Assembly (NCBI GenBank): GCA_034231615.1
Contig: CM067315.1
Coordinates: 31,970,317-32,034,316 of the forward strand
Length of the DNA stretch: 64,000 bases
Direction of reading: 5' to 3'
From: Meghimatium bilineatum
Lineage: Eukaryota; Mollusca; Gastropoda; Stylommatophora; Philomycidae
The notes under the pieces: model-generated
Seen by the model: only the letters and a program-made list of their open reading frames with translations
The model's database searches: none
What the model was told of the DNA's origin: nothing
In this document: piece after piece, positions 42,025 to 53,569 of the stretch
Numbering within the stretch: the first letter of the stretch is position 1
Layout of the letters: each line of letters opens with the position of its first letter
Program-made: the position numbers and the translations under genes

Positions 42025-42165
42025 GGCGTACAATATATTGTTGATATCTTAACATCGATACATGGTTTATATCTGAACATTAATATATGGTTGATAGTTC
42101 AACATCAAATTATGGTTGATAGTTTAACATCAATATGTGGTTGTTATCAAAATATCAATTATTGG
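42025..42165. repeat. AT-rich repeat of 'tatggttgatag...aacatcaa'
   Basis: Five diverged units of about 28 bp. Confidence 0.8.
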
Positions 42166-42261
42166 TTGATCTTGAAAGATGTTTATACTAAAAGAGAACT
42201 GCTCATACACATAAGAATGAAATATTCCTCAATTATGTACACGCCATGATAAGATAACAGA

Positions 42262-42425
42262 TATAACACATTGTAACAACAGACAAGTTGAAGAACAGGA
42301 GGGGTAGAGAAAGACCAACAGATTGTAACAACAAATACCAACACATTGTAACAACAAATACCAACACATTGTAACAACAAATACCAACACATTGTAACAA
42401 CAAAGACCAACACATTGTAACAACA
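42262..42425. repeat. 23-bp tandem repeat
   Basis: ACAAATACCAACACATTGTA plus ACA, five tidy units, bracketed by two longer related copies ('cagacaagttgaagaacagg' at 42282 and 'cagacaagttgaagagcaag' at 42423). Confidence 0.94.
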
Positions 42426-42604
42426 GACAAGTTGAAGAGCAAGAAAGGTAGAAAAAAGCCAAGAGAGAGGATTCTAGACAGCATGGCACTGTGGCATGGG
42501 AGAACATCGGTACCGGAAATGGACAAACATGATAACCAATTCTACATGACATCGACTATAAGAAATGATTGACAGCACACACAGTAAAAGACTGTGGACA
42601 GACA

Positions 42605-43440
42605 TCTTCTTCTTTTGCGTCCATTAATCTTTTTGTCTTCCTACATATTCAGGTCATTCGCCAGGACGAAGCTCACATTCTTCTCCAGGCTAGAGCGGCT
42701 GTCCCATCGATTTTGCCTCAGTTCAGTCCATTGTGGACATGTCTTATATTTGTTGTATTCAGGGCAGTCCTGGTGTATGTGTTCAGGAGAGCTGTATGTC
42801 TGTTCCTTATGGACATTAACTTATGTAGGATACTCTAATCCGGTACAGGTTACTGTGCTGCCTGCAGTGGCCGATGATGGTCTGTTGTTGCCTATGAATT
42901 TGGTGTATAGGGTCTGATTTCAAGTCAATATTCATATCTTTCTTCAATTATGATGGATAATGGTTGCGGATTAGTCTTGTGGTCTCACTGTATAGCAGAG
43001 GATAGCTGATTTGTTCCATTTTACCTCCTACTTTTACCAGATCATCATGTCTCTCATTTCTACAATAGGCAGGTAGCAATTTAAGAACGGTGGTTAAGCT
43101 TTTTTATGTGTGAGAGTTCTAGTCTAATTTTGTAAAGTGTATTCCTATAGTTGTTGCTTTGTAATGTATTAATATCGATCTAGAGTCCGTGAATATTTCT
43201 GCAATGGATGGTGTTGAATGATCTATGGAAGCGAGTTCTCATTGCCTGCGGCGGTGCCTCGGCTTCTGCTCTAAGGATTTAGCATGTATTTTCTATTGGA
43301 AATGCTTTACTGAGGATCTTTCCCTTGTTATATCTTATTATAAAGACACCTCCTCCTCCATTTATGAGAGCCCCCCTCCTCTTCCGATGCATCTATGTAT
43401 CAATATTTTAGGATCATATTTGTGTGCAATAATTTCTTGT
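42605..43440 (-). mobile_element. RH2 LINE fragment: RNase H to 3' tail
   Basis: Minus strand, from high to low coordinate: IIAHKYDPKILIHRC (start of RNase H, where family members have IYTDGS), GALINGGGGVFI, LRAEAEA (second catalytic region with Glu), EIFTDSRSILIHYKAT-like EIFT/DS (third region), KMEQISYPLLYS-like stretch, then PEHIHQDCPEYNKYKTC (zinc-binding C-terminus) and WTELRQNRW. It ends at 42605 with GGACGCAAAAGAAGAAGAT, the RH2 tail. Several frame changes; the first catalytic Asp is lost. Confidence 0.8.
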
Positions 43441-43444
43441 GCTA

Positions 43445-43635
43445 GAGATTTTAGCTGAGGTGATGCCTAGTGTTCTCTGTAGATAACCCCAGGGACTTCT
43501 TTGAGAATGGAGATGTTTTTGGACTGTAAATTGGCTTATCAAAACCAAAAATCATTTTTATTTTTTTTTTGCTATTTTTTGCGGCGTCAGTGGCAGATAT
43601 GACAGCCACTTTCACATGACATGGAGTATAAGCAG
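43445..43635. other. Possible continuation of the RH2 LINE
   Basis: Sequence upstream (minus strand) of the RNase H start; no motif readable. Confidence 0.25.
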
Positions 43636-43639
43636 AAGT

Positions 43640-43765
43640 AAACATATCATGATCATATTCCCCTCATCTCTCAGAATCATATTTCCCTTTTTTCTCAGAA
43701 TTATATTCTCTCATTTCTCAGAATTATATTTCCCTCCTCTCCCAGAATCATATTACCCTCCTCTC
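43640..43765. repeat. About 25-bp repeat, five units
   Basis: Unit 'tctcagaatcatatttccct' plus 'cctct', diverged. Confidence 0.85.
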
Positions 43766-43884
43766 TGTATCCATTATTATTTCTAGAAACAGTACCCCCG
43801 TAGTTTGCCACTTTATTCTGTAGGAATTCAGTTACTTCATCAGCGATAGGAAAACACATTACTTCTGATTAAAGAAAAGTATAG

Positions 43885-44150
43885 TACCAACAGCAATTTA
43901 TGGCTCTGAATCATGGACACTTAATAAATCAGTGTTGAAGGGAATAATTGCATTCGACATGAGTTGCTACATCACAATTTGAGAATACCATGGACGGAAC
44001 AAAACACTAATCAAATGTTTATAAAAACAGTTGGCGCTGAAGAGGACTGGATCTTAAACGACAATTAAAAGAAAGAAAGCAGAGATTTGATTTTATGGCC
44101 ATATAAAGAGACATATCGGCATAAAAAAATTAATGGATGTGTGGTTACTG
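43885..44150 (+). mobile_element. ER-type LINE remnant
   Basis: YGSESWTLNKSVLKGIIAFD starts the fragment (the YG.E.W motif), then IPWTEQNTN and, in other frames, 'FYGHIKRHI'. Ends without a recognisable tail. Several frame changes. Confidence 0.7.
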
Positions 44151-44164
44151 GTAGCACGTGTAAA

Positions 44165-44530
44165 AGTGACTAAAAGTGACACGGCCATCCCGTGACAACG
44201 ATGGATAAGAGGCGTTTTAGATTGATTAAAGGGGTGCAAAGGGAACGCATTGCTCTAGGCGGACCCAGGGTTAGCAGATAACCAAGATCCCAAATGTACC
44301 TCCACGTGGTGCACCCTGGAAACAGAAATACAGCAGCTCGTGCTGATTCTGGCCAAATCATTTGGGGATCGTGTCCGAGAATGCGGAGGTAGCAGATGGA
44401 AAGAGATTTGACTGCACAAGAGACAGACAATATCTCCGACACCACCAGCATCACCACATATAGCAACACTGTCGACATACAGTGAAGCTAGTCAGTCCAG
44501 TCCGAACATTGGAGGGGCGGCCAATGTAAA
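44165..44530. repeat. Low-copy interspersed repeat (pair of 10.13 kb)
   Basis: Shares 'ctccacgtggtg.ac.ctgg' and the following 'aatcattt' block with 10.13 kb. The minus strand is open for 102 codons (PESARAAVFLFPGCTTWRYI), longer than expected for decayed sequence. I do not recognise the product. Confidence 0.4.
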
Positions 44531-44764
44531 ATGCACGTAAAGGTAACTGCATGGCGAGAGACAAATATGTTTCACACAGAGTACAATGAAACAATGAAAG
44601 GGCAGAACAGCGCTAGAGGGCAGCGCGAACTGCAAATAGAAAGTGAAAAGTCCCTAGGAAAGGGAACTACAAGCTCCGTCAGCTCGAGACGGGCTTCTAG
44701 TTACCAGAGTTCCTAACAGGCAGAGACCCAGACCCATCCATCGGCGTTTGGTAAAGCAAAAGAC
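44531..44764. other. GC-richer unassigned block
   Basis: Base composition is close to even, unlike the AT-rich surroundings, and CpG is frequent. Leads into the 105-bp array. Confidence 0.35.
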
Positions 44765-45290
44765 CTAACCCAACTCTAATGTCGAGCCTTCCTAAACCGG
44801 AAATATGCTTGCAAAGAGAAAGGGTTCTGTACCCGATGGGTGTAGGCAAGAAAGGGACAACGATGGCAGTCCTGGCCCAACTCTACTGTCAAGGTTTCCT
44901 ATACCGGAAGTAACTTGCAGAGAGAAAGGGTTCTGTACTCGATTCGCTCAGGCACAAAAGGGACAACGATTTAGCCCTGGCCCAACTCTACTGTCAGGTT
45001 TTCCTACACCGGAAATACACTTGAAGAGAGAAAGGGTTCAGTACCTGATGGGCTCAGGCGCTATTGGGACAAGGACGCTCAGCTCGAGAACGCCTTGCTC
45101 TCAAACGCGTGGTGTGAGACTCGAACATGGACAAGGGGTACACGATGTCGGTGAATGACACCTCGGCTAAGAGGGCGAAAGAGCCAGGGTCCAACTCCTC
45201 TGTTGAGTTCTTCCCCTTAAGGAACCAGGCTCATGGATGAGAAACGGTTCAGTACCCAATGGGCACAGGCACAGCACGTCCAATTACACG
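44765..45290. repeat. About 105-bp tandem repeat, three full and one diverged unit
   Basis: Unit words 'cccaactctactgtcaggtt', 'cggaaatacacttg', 'agagaaagggttctgtaccc' and 'gcacaaaagggacaacgat'. The fourth unit (45185-45290) is separated by 100 bp and diverged. The forward frame is open for 117 codons across three units. Confidence 0.88.
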
Positions 45291-45344
45291 AGGCAAGTTC
45301 ATAGACAGTGGAACACCTCGTTCGAGTGAGACGAGAGCTAGAAA

Positions 45345-45562
45345 ATCGTCTGGGCGAAGAGTCTTCACTACGCGTGCCTGGAGACAGATATAGAGGCTGT
45401 CACAGGCTAAGGGTAGCCCACCCGAATTGTCAAGGCATGCCGAAATCGGATGTGCTAGGCCTACAAGGCGCATAACGGTGGCACAACGTAATCACGCTCC
45501 CGGCGGAAATCGCACGGATATCCGTGATGGTTACAATGGAGCGAACGAAAAACAAACAAACA
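45345..45562 (+). mobile_element. SINE-C, second copy
   Basis: 'gggcgaagagtcttcactac', 'gcgtgcctggagacagatat', 'gaggctgtcacaggctaagg', 'aatcggatgtgctaggcc', 'gcacaacgtaatcacgctcc', 'cggcggaaatcgcac' match the 32.24-kb copy in order. The end is GGAGCGAACGAAAAACAAAC rather than GAACGCTGAAGAAG, so the tail differs. Confidence 0.75.
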
Positions 45563-45620
45563 AACAGATTGATTAAACTTTCCCTTGCTCGTTCATAATC
45601 CTGTTGGAAGATAAATAGAT

Positions 45621-45895
45621 CTTCTTCTTCTTCGTTATCAAACTCCTGCAGATTAGAAATATGTAGTCCGGAGAACGGAATGCGTTGTGACATGGTTTAC
45701 AGCATTGCTGCAATATCTGCGTCTTTTCGGCTTGACACATCCGACCTCAGCATGGCTTTGGGTCACTGACCCTATATGGGATGGTACAGCCAACTCTATC
45801 CCATAACCTGCTTAGTCGCCTTTTACGACATACGTGGAAGGTAAACAGTGTTGCTATTATTTGCTCCCCTTTCGGGTCCCGGCAACACACGGGCG
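45621..45895 (-). mobile_element. SINE-A, full length, with target duplication
   Basis: 275 bp; flanked by GATAAATAGAT at 45610-45620 and 45896-45906. Plus strand from CTTCTTCTTCTTCGTTATC to 'ccggcaacacacgggcg'. Close to the 52.3- and 3.57-kb copies. Confidence 0.94.
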
Positions 45896-45909
45896 GATAA
45901 ATAGATAAA

Positions 45910-46135
45910 ACTACTTTCATGAAAGAATATATATCCTGCTATATGACGATTACTGAAGTCGGAACGGCATCATCCCTTATGGCTTGGAGATTTTAGGTTT
46001 CAGCGTGTTTCCTAGTATGACAATACCATGTATCCCTCATGACTGAAATACATGGAAAAAATTAATATAACTTTAAATAATGCATTAAAATTTATTAACA
46101 TTTACCTCAAATTCTATTTCACATTAGAGACATGA
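45910..46135. other. No recognisable feature
   Basis: Unassigned AT-rich spacer. Confidence 0.3.
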
Positions 46136-46139
46136 AAAA

Positions 46140-46685
46140 GAAGCTAAAATAATAGTATAGGCTAAAAGTACCTTCAATGACATGAGGAAAATATTGACAT
46201 CGAAACAAATTACAATCAAAATGAAAATTAAAGTTGTGAAATGCTATGTATATTCTATATTATTAATATATGGCTCAGAAACATGGACAAAGAACTAGAA
46301 GTCTGAGGTGACGAGTTTAAGGTGTAGATATACAGAAGAATAGTGAGAGTTTCATAGAAAGTGAAGTGAAAACTTAAAGAGAGGTTCTAAAAACGCTTCG
46401 TATGAAAATAAAAACTAATTATTAAATGAAATAAATACCTAACAAATCGAATATTTTGGACTTATTAAAAGACATGACATCTTGTTGAAGACCTTACTTG
46501 AAAAGTCAAGGAGAGGCGAGCAAGAGATAGACAGAGATACAAGTGGTAGAGAAATATCATGAGATGGAAATGTATAGTCTAGCAGAGTGCATCCCCGAAG
46601 CAGGAGACTGAGAATGTTAAAGGTCCTTTGCAGCCACCCTTTATTGCGGAGATGACACTTGGTGATGATGATGATGATGACATCT
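46140..46685 (+). mobile_element. ER1 LINE 3' end, longer but more decayed copy
   Basis: Begins earlier than the 30.76-kb copy: AKSTFNDMRKILTSKQITIK, VKCYVYSILLIYGSETWT, then frame-broken equivalents of 'CRYTEE', 'NKSNILDLLKDMTSC' (where YFGHIKRH is expected), 'RRGEQEIDRDTSG' and the tail TGATGATGATGATG at 46660. At least four frame disruptions. Confidence 0.82.
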
Positions 46686-46689
46686 ACAC

Positions 46690-47290
46690 ATCTTAAAACT
46701 AGAACTAGCACAGAACACATTACACACGCTGAACTGATCTGAGCAAGTGTAATTTTTCCATTCACAAACACAATGAACTTCACGAAGCCTAATTACAAAG
46801 ATAAACTAGAACTCCCACACACAAACAGAAACAATTAGCATGAAGAATTCCCCCTCTTATCTCCACGTTATGTCATCCATGTAGTTCACAAGATTTCACA
46901 GGGAGGGACAAACATTGATCGGAACTTCGATTTATCTCGTTTCCCGTAGGAAAAAACCACAAGCACAACAAATACAAACGTCATCAGTTTGTGCGTTAGT
47001 TTCACTGAGTGTATTTCTGTGTACACGTTACGAATGGCCGAGATGCATGTTTAGGAACATATTTTATAGTTATTCATAATCTTATTGTTATAATTAATTT
47101 GGAAAGTGTCTACATGTATCCTTTTTAGCCTTACGTATGTTTGGTTTAAATTAATATTGTGATGCTTTCTGGCGCAATCTGTTCAGAACCATCGCTTCTT
47201 GTCTGTCTCCTTGTTTTCTCCTTGTACCATTCTCTCTAGCGTTTTCCTCTTCTTCTGATTTTTAACTTCAATTTTCATACAGTTATCACA
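46690..47290. other. No recognisable feature
   Basis: Unassigned. Confidence 0.35.
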
Positions 47291-47294
47291 ATAT

Positions 47295-47415
47295 TGACAA
47301 CCTGGCACGGTAAGGAAACAACAACGACCTTGATACATAATACTGGGGACAGAGAGCTGTGGAGAGCCATGACCGCCTACGCCAGCTGGCATGGCACCTG
47401 ATGATGATGATCACA
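47295..47415 (+). mobile_element. ER3 LINE, last 120 bp
   Basis: Plus strand 'acctggcacggtaaggaaac', 'acgaccttgatacataatac', 'agagctgtggagagccatga', 'ccgcctacgccagctggcat' and tail TGATGATGATGA; same end as 36.58-36.70 kb. Preserves RELWRAMTAYASWHGT. Confidence 0.88.
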
Positions 47416-47549
47416 ATAAAGTGCGGAGAAGATAACATATTGCTTCGTGCTTTCCATGCTTCGCAGCAATATTTACCCCCTTTTCAGACCCATAACAGTT
47501 AAATTCACCATTCAATAACATGCATAACAATAGAAATAATAGTAATACA

Positions 47550-48185
47550 AAAGTTATAATAATAATAATAATAATAACAATGGCAATAGTAATACTATAA
47601 ATAACAAAGTAATAATAATAATATTACTAATAATAATAATAGCAATAATAATAATAGTAATATTAATAATAGCAATAACAATAATAATAGTAGTAAAATA
47701 ATAGTAATAATACTAGTAAAACTATCATAGAAATAACAATGGTAATATGAATAATAATAATACAAATAACAATAGGAACAATAGTCGTTATAAGAATAGT
47801 AAAAATCATAGTAGTTAAATTAAAAATAGTAATAATAATAGTAATAACAATAGTAATAATAATAGTGATAGTAAAGATACTAATAGTAATATTAATAATA
47901 ATAATAATAACAATAATAATAACAATAATAATAATTATTATAATAATTATAATTATAGTAAAAACAATAATAGTAAAAGAATAATAGTAACAATAATGAT
48001 AATAGTTGCAATTAAAACAAAAGTAATAATAATAATAATAATAATAGTAATAATAATAAAAAATAATAATAATAACAGTAATAATAATAATAATATTAAT
48101 AATATTAATAACAATTGTAATAATACTAGTAATAATAATACTAGTAATAATAATAATAATAGTAATAACAATAGTAACATTTGTT
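47550..48185. repeat. Long degenerate (TAA)n tract
   Basis: About 630 bp of AAT/AAC/TAG units. Much more interrupted than the 36.8-kb tract; plus frame N/I-rich and minus frame L/I-rich open frames are artefacts. Confidence 0.96.
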
Positions 48186-48189
48186 AACT

Positions 48190-48590
48190 GTCCCTCTGTC
48201 GTAGAAATATCCGTATTTATATCTATTCTGCAAAATTAATTGCTAGTCAAAATGTTTCAGAGGAACATAGATTTATCTATGACATATCCCGGCAACACAC
48301 AAGTACCTATTTTGCTATGTGTCTATTTACGAACCGTCCTCTTTGTCTTACAATGTAACAAGGACGGTACATACGTTTTTCCATTCACAAATACAATGAA
48401 AATCACGAAGCATATACTTATGTTGTGTGATGTTCTATCTTATGCTGTCTATAATTGCCCGTCTCGCGAATTCTCAAATTTTCTGTTGTTTTGTACATTT
48501 TCCTGTCTGTCTCGTGCATCTTATAATTGTCTGCCTCGAAAAGTTTCGTGAGTTCTCGAATTAACTGTCTTGTAGATCGAGGAAACCTAT
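48190..48590. other. Unassigned, with relatives of the 41.6-kb repeat
   Basis: 'tctataattgcccgtctcgc', 'ttataattgtctgcctcg' recall the 24-bp unit at 41.6 kb. No gene. Confidence 0.45.
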
Positions 48591-48599
48591 AAATGTTAC

Positions 48600-48690
48600 A
48601 TGGTTACACGCACACAGCATCACAGAGGACAATATCACAGAGCACAACACAGAGCACACCATTACAGAGCACTGCACCACTGAGCACAGT
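48600..48690. repeat. CACAGAGCA-type short repeat
   Basis: Irregular copies of 'acagagcac' and 'cacagagga' over 90 bp. Confidence 0.75.
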
Positions 48691-48819
48691 GACAATAATT
48701 GAACTGAAATGCCAGTGTGAGTATACAAGTTTCCTACTCTATGTCTATGTCCAGAATGCACCTTGGGAGCAGTGCTGGAGTTGCTAGACACGAAGTGGGA
48801 GTAGGAATCAATAGAAGGG

Positions 48820-48905
48820 TTATCATTCAACATAGAACCGGAACCACCCAACATATAAACCGAACCACCTAACACAGAACCCGAACCACCCAAAACAGAG
48901 CGGAA
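48820..48905. repeat. About 30-bp 'cgaaccacccaacatagaac' repeat
   Basis: Three diverged units. Confidence 0.8.
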
Positions 48906-48954
48906 CAGCCAGTGACCACATACTGAACATGTCTGGAGTGCAAAGATAAGTATC

Positions 48955-49600
48955 TGACGACTAAAACTAACTGACTAACTGACTGACCTGACCTGACCGA
49001 CCAACTAACTAACTAACTGACTGACTGACTGACTGATGGACTACCTGACCTGACCGACCAATTAACTAACTGACTGACTGACTGACGGGCTACCTGACCT
49101 GACCGACCAACTAACTAACTGACTGAATGACAGGCTACCTGATCTGACCGACCAACTAACTAAATGACTGACTGACTGACGGGCTACCTGACCTGACCGA
49201 CCGACCAACTAACTAACTAACTGACTGAATGACAGGCTACCTGACCTGACCGACCAACTAACTAACTGACTGACTGACTGACTGACGGGCTACCTGACCT
49301 GAACATCCAACTAACTAACTGACTGACTGACGGGCTACTTGACCTGAGCGACCAGCTAACTACCTGACTTACTAACTGATTGACTGACTAACTAACTTAT
49401 CGACTGACTATCTGGCTCACTAACTAAATGAATTATTAACTAACTAACTAACTAACTAACTGACTAACTGACCAAATGACAAACTAACTAAATGACTGAC
49501 TTACTTTCTGTCTCAGAGATTGACTAACTAACTGACTGACAGTCTAACTAAGTGACTGACCGAAAAACTGACTGACTAACTGACTAACTAATTAGCCTTA
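48955..49600. repeat. (CTAA/CTGA)n with higher-order units
   Basis: Tetranucleotide tract in which blocks 'ggctacctgacctgaccgac' plus 'caactaactaactgactgac' recur every 50-60 bp on the left half; the right half is plain mixed tetranucleotide. Confidence 0.95.
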
Positions 49601-49634
49601 CAAAGGATGAGTGTATATAAATATTCGGTTGTTA

Positions 49635-49882
49635 CCGTAGCCCGAAAGGGGAGCTGGGAATCTCAACACTGTGACTCATCATTCAGTTCATAAAAGGGGA
49701 CTAAGTAAATTCTGATGCTTGGGGTAACTATCCCATATTATATATGGTTTAGAGATACCAAGAAGACATGCTGATGTGGATTGTCTACCGAAAGACGCAG
49801 ATATCGCAGCGAACTGGTAAGCCATGGAACAACGCATTTATTTCTCTGGACTTCATTCTGATTATCGGAGTTTGAATTCAGA
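49635..49882 (+). mobile_element. SINE-A copy, old
   Basis: 'tagcccgaaaggggagctgg' near the 5' end, 'ggggtaactatcccatatta', 'agatatcgcagcgaactggt', 'catggaacaacgcatttatt' and 'ttcattctgattatcggagt'. Many substitutions; tail missing. Confidence 0.78.
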
Positions 49883-49959
49883 AATTTGTGCATACATCTT
49901 TTCAAACTCTTATCGACAAGTCACCATTACTACACCAACATGCATCAGAAACTATTGCA

Positions 49960-50755
49960 AACATGCTTGTATGATTACATATCCACCGCTTCCAAACATG
50001 CTTGTATCTACCACTTCCAAACATGTTTGTATCTACCACTTCCAAACATGCTTGTATGATTACATATCTACCGCTTCTAAACATGTTTGTATGATTACAT
50101 ATCTACCGCGTCCAAACATGTTTGTATGATTACATATCTACCACTTCCAAACATGTTTGTATCTACCACTTCCAAACATGCTTGTATGATTACATATCTA
50201 CCGCGTCCAAACATGTTTGTATGATTACATATCTACCGCGTCCAAACATGTTTGTATGATTACATATCTACCGCTTCCAAATATGTTTGTATCTACCACT
50301 TCCAAACATGTTTGTATCTACCACTTCCAAACATGCTTGTATGATTACATATCTACCGCTTCTAAACATGTTTGTATGATTACATATCTACCGCGTCCAA
50401 ACATGTTTGTATGATTACATATCTACCGCTTCCAAATATGTTTGTATCTACCACTTCCAAACATGTTTGTACTACCACTTCCAAACATGCTTGTATGATT
50501 ACATATCTACCGCTTCCAAACATGCTTGTATGATTACATATCTACCACTTCCAAACATGCATTTATGATTACATATCTACCACTTCCAAACATGCTTGTA
50601 TGATTACATATCTACCACTTCCAAACATGTTCTATCTACCACTTCCAAACATGCTTGTATGATTACATATCTACCGCGTCCAAACATGCTTGTTTGATTA
50701 CATATCTACCGCTTCCAAACATGCATTCATGATTACATATCTACCGATTCCAGTA
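49960..50755. repeat. 35-bp and 25-bp interleaved minisatellite
   Basis: Two unit types share CTACCRCTTCCAAACATGYTTGTAT; the long type adds GATTACATAT. A block of about 235 bp (short, short, long, long, long) is duplicated (compare 49.98-50.2 with 50.28-50.5 kb). Confidence 0.95.
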
Positions 50756-50759
50756 TTTT

Positions 50760-51034
50760 CTCGTACAAGGAGGAACTTGCTTACGCACTCTTGCATATCT
50801 CCCTCCTTCCCCCCTCCCTCCCTCCCTCCCTCTTCCAAACCAGGTTCTGATTGATGATAGGCAAGATGCAGTGTCAGTGAGTATCAATAGAATTCTTATT
50901 GATTAAGTGACGTTCCAGGCCAGGCAGCAAGAATATAGGGGCCCTACTTTCAGAATACAGAATCTTGTGGGCAGTTGTTTATGTGCTAGGACCTAAGGGA
51001 GATGGAGATGAAGAGAGGGCGTTTTGTATGATAG
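50760..51034. other. Short (CCCT)n, otherwise nothing
   Basis: CCCTCCCTCC run at 50802-50832; the rest is unassigned. Confidence 0.6.
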
Positions 51035-51094
51035 ATAGATAAATAGATAGATATGTTTGTCTATCTATCTATCTATCTATCCATCAATCAATCT

Positions 51095-51168
<74 letters not shown>

Positions 51169-51605
51169 ATATCTATCTATCTATCTATCCATCCATTGTT
51201 CTATCCATCCATCCATTCATCAATCCATACATCCATCCATTCATCAATCCATACATCCATCCATTCATCCATCCATCCATTCATCCATCCATTCATCCAT
51301 CCATCCATCAATCCATCCATTCATTCATCCATCCATCCATCCATCCATCCATCCATTCATCCATCCATCTATCCATACATCCATCCCTCTGTCTGTCTGC
51401 CTGCATGTCTGCCTGACTTTCTGTCTGTATAACTATGTATGTATCTATCTATCGGTCTAAATCTATATATTTATATATCTATCTAATCTATCTCTCTATC
51501 TAGTCTATCTATTTATCTATCTTTCAAACTATCTAATATATCTGCCTATCTGTCAGTCTGGCTATCTATATATTTATTAATCTAGCTGTGTATCTATCTT
51601 TTATA

Positions 51606-51674
<69 letters not shown>

Positions 51675-51780
51675 CTATGCATCTTAACTATTAATTTATC
51701 TATCTATCCAATCTATCTGTCTGTCTATCTATCTATTTATTTGTATCTATTTATGTATCTACATAAATATCTATCTGCCC
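51035..51780. repeat. (TCTA)n, (CCAT)n and related tetranucleotide tract
   Basis: Ordered blocks: GATA, TCTA, CAAT, TCTA, CCAT, then mixed TCTA/TCTG with a (TA)n island at 51609-51671. Encodes open frames of YLSI and HPSI repeats that are artefacts. Confidence 0.97.
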
Positions 51781-51784
51781 ATGT

Positions 51785-51891
<107 letters not shown>

Positions 51892-51893
51892 TA

Positions 51894-52053
51894 CTGCCGA
51901 AGACGGATGTGTCGGACCATTGGCGCAAATAAAACGGCGACACCACGCAATTCCATTCTCTGGACTACATTCTGCTGGACATCTAGTAGGACATGTCCTG
52001 CTACAAGAGAATTCAGCAGGAGTTTGAGAATGTACGCTGAAGAAGAAGAAGAA
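51894..52053 (+). mobile_element. SINE-B, well preserved
   Basis: From 'ctgccgaagacggatgtgtc' to 'gtttgagaatgtacgctgaa' and (GAA)n. Starts directly at the end of the (TA)n run. Confidence 0.94.
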
Positions 52054-52139
52054 GACTGACGTCACACAGATACACACTAAATTCTCACAATTCATACGAC
52101 GTAGTGTCACTACCAATGTTATTCAGTGCACAGCGATAC

Positions 52140-52720
52140 ATTTGGTAACATATACATGGATTCATACACATGTATGTATCTAATAACAGATATGTGTATG
52201 TAATAACAGAACTGTTTATGTAATAACTAAAATATGTATCTAATAACAGACATGTGTGTGTAATAATGGAATATTTATGTAAAAACGGAAATATGTATGT
52301 CTCTTCTTCTTCGTTCGTTCTCAAACTCCTGCAGATTAGCAGGATGTAGTCCGGAGAACGTAATGCGCTGTGTTATGGCTTACAACATTGCTGCGATATC
52401 TGCGCCTTTCGGCCTGACACATCCGACTTCAACATGGCTTTGGGTCACTGACCCTATATGAGATGAGACAGCCAACTCAATCCCATAACCTCCTTAGTCG
52501 CCTTTTACGACATGCGTGGAAGGTAAACAATGTTGCTATTCTTTGCTCCCCTTTCGGGCCCCGGCAATACACGGACGAAAATATGTATGTAATAACATAT
52601 GTGTATATGTAATCACAGAAATATATATGCCATAACAGAAATATTTATGTAATAACAGAAGAATGTATGTAATACCAGGAATAAGTATGTAAGAACAGAG
52701 ATATAAATGTAATAGCAAAC
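52140..52720. repeat. About 20-bp 'tatgtatgtaataacagaaa' array
   Basis: Diverged units on both sides of the SINE-A copy (52140-52300 and 52578-52720). The SINE therefore landed in a pre-existing array. Confidence 0.9.
52301..52577 (-). mobile_element. SINE-A, full length, inserted in an array
   Basis: Flanked by AAATATGTATGT at 52289-52300 and 52579-52590. This agrees with a target duplication but also with one array unit. Body matches the 3.57-kb copy at nearly every position that I compared ('gacatgcgtggaaggtaaac', 'gctcccctttcgggccccgg'). Confidence 0.93.
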
Positions 52721-52871
52721 ATTTGCTATATGCAATACAAACAATAAAATATAAACATAATTGGGGATTGTGAAAAGTTTTGTTAAATATAGAAATTTGT
52801 TATAAAAGTATGTGCTATAAAGGATTTTCACTGTATGTGCAATGATGGACAGAAACACATAAAGGTAAAGA

Positions 52872-52876
<5 letters not shown>

Positions 52877-52908
<32 letters not shown>
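52877..52908. repeat. (GA)n
   Basis: About 16 GA units. Confidence 0.97.
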
Positions 52909-52912
<4 letters not shown>

Positions 52913-53054
52913 TAGGGAAAGAGTGAATCAACAGATTGTGGTCGAGCTATGAAGGCGCACAGCGGAATGATAATTTAATTTCAATGGTAAGGCAGCTAAA
53001 AGAATGAATTGAATTATTGAACATTGTTTCACCGTATTCTAGATTTCATCCTCA

Positions 53055-53525
53055 CTACTTACACACTTCTCTCGCATTCTCTTTACCGCTTACACACTTC
53101 TCTCGCATTCTCTTCACCGCTTACACACTTCTCTCACATTCTCTTCACCGCTTACACACTTCTCTCACATTCTCTTTACCGCTTACACACTTCTCTCACA
53201 TTCTCTTCACCGCTTACACACTTCTCTCGCATTCTCTTCACCGCTTACACACTTCTCTCGCATTCTCTTCACCGCTTACACACTTCTCTCACATTCTCTT
53301 CACCGCTTACACTCTTCTCTCACATTCTCTTTACCGCTTACACACTTCTCTCACATTCTCTTCACCGCTTACACACTTCTCTCACATTCTCTTCACCGCT
53401 TACACACTTCTCTCACATTCTCTTTACCGCTTACACACTTCTCTCACATTCTCTTCACCGCTTACACACTTCTCTCACATTCTCTTAATCTCTTACACAC
53501 TTCTCTTTCATCGCTTATACACTTT
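53055..53525. repeat. 31-bp minisatellite, about 15 copies
   Basis: Unit CGCTTACACACTTCTCTCAC plus ATTCTCTTCAC. T/C (TTTACC/TTCACC) and G/A (CTCGC/CTCAC) variants are scattered. Open frames up to 183 codons are artefacts of the stop-free unit. Confidence 0.97.
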
Positions 53526-53569
53526 TCCCACATTCTACTGTGTTTCTTCATTCTTTATTCTTGATTAGA

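Noticed and set aside
44805-45158. 117-codon open frame over the 105-bp array
   Set aside because: Repeat units drift by a few bases and the frame has no counterpart in the fourth unit; no start context or homologue recognised.
47953-48187. Leu- and Asn-rich open frames
   Set aside because: Degenerate (TAA)n tract in both strands.
51053-51460. 135-codon frame of YLSI and HPSI repeats
   Set aside because: Tetranucleotide tract read in frame.
53017-53568. 183-codon open frame with repeated LHTSLTFS
   Set aside because: 31-bp array artefact; the frame drifts with the period and a second frame is open too.
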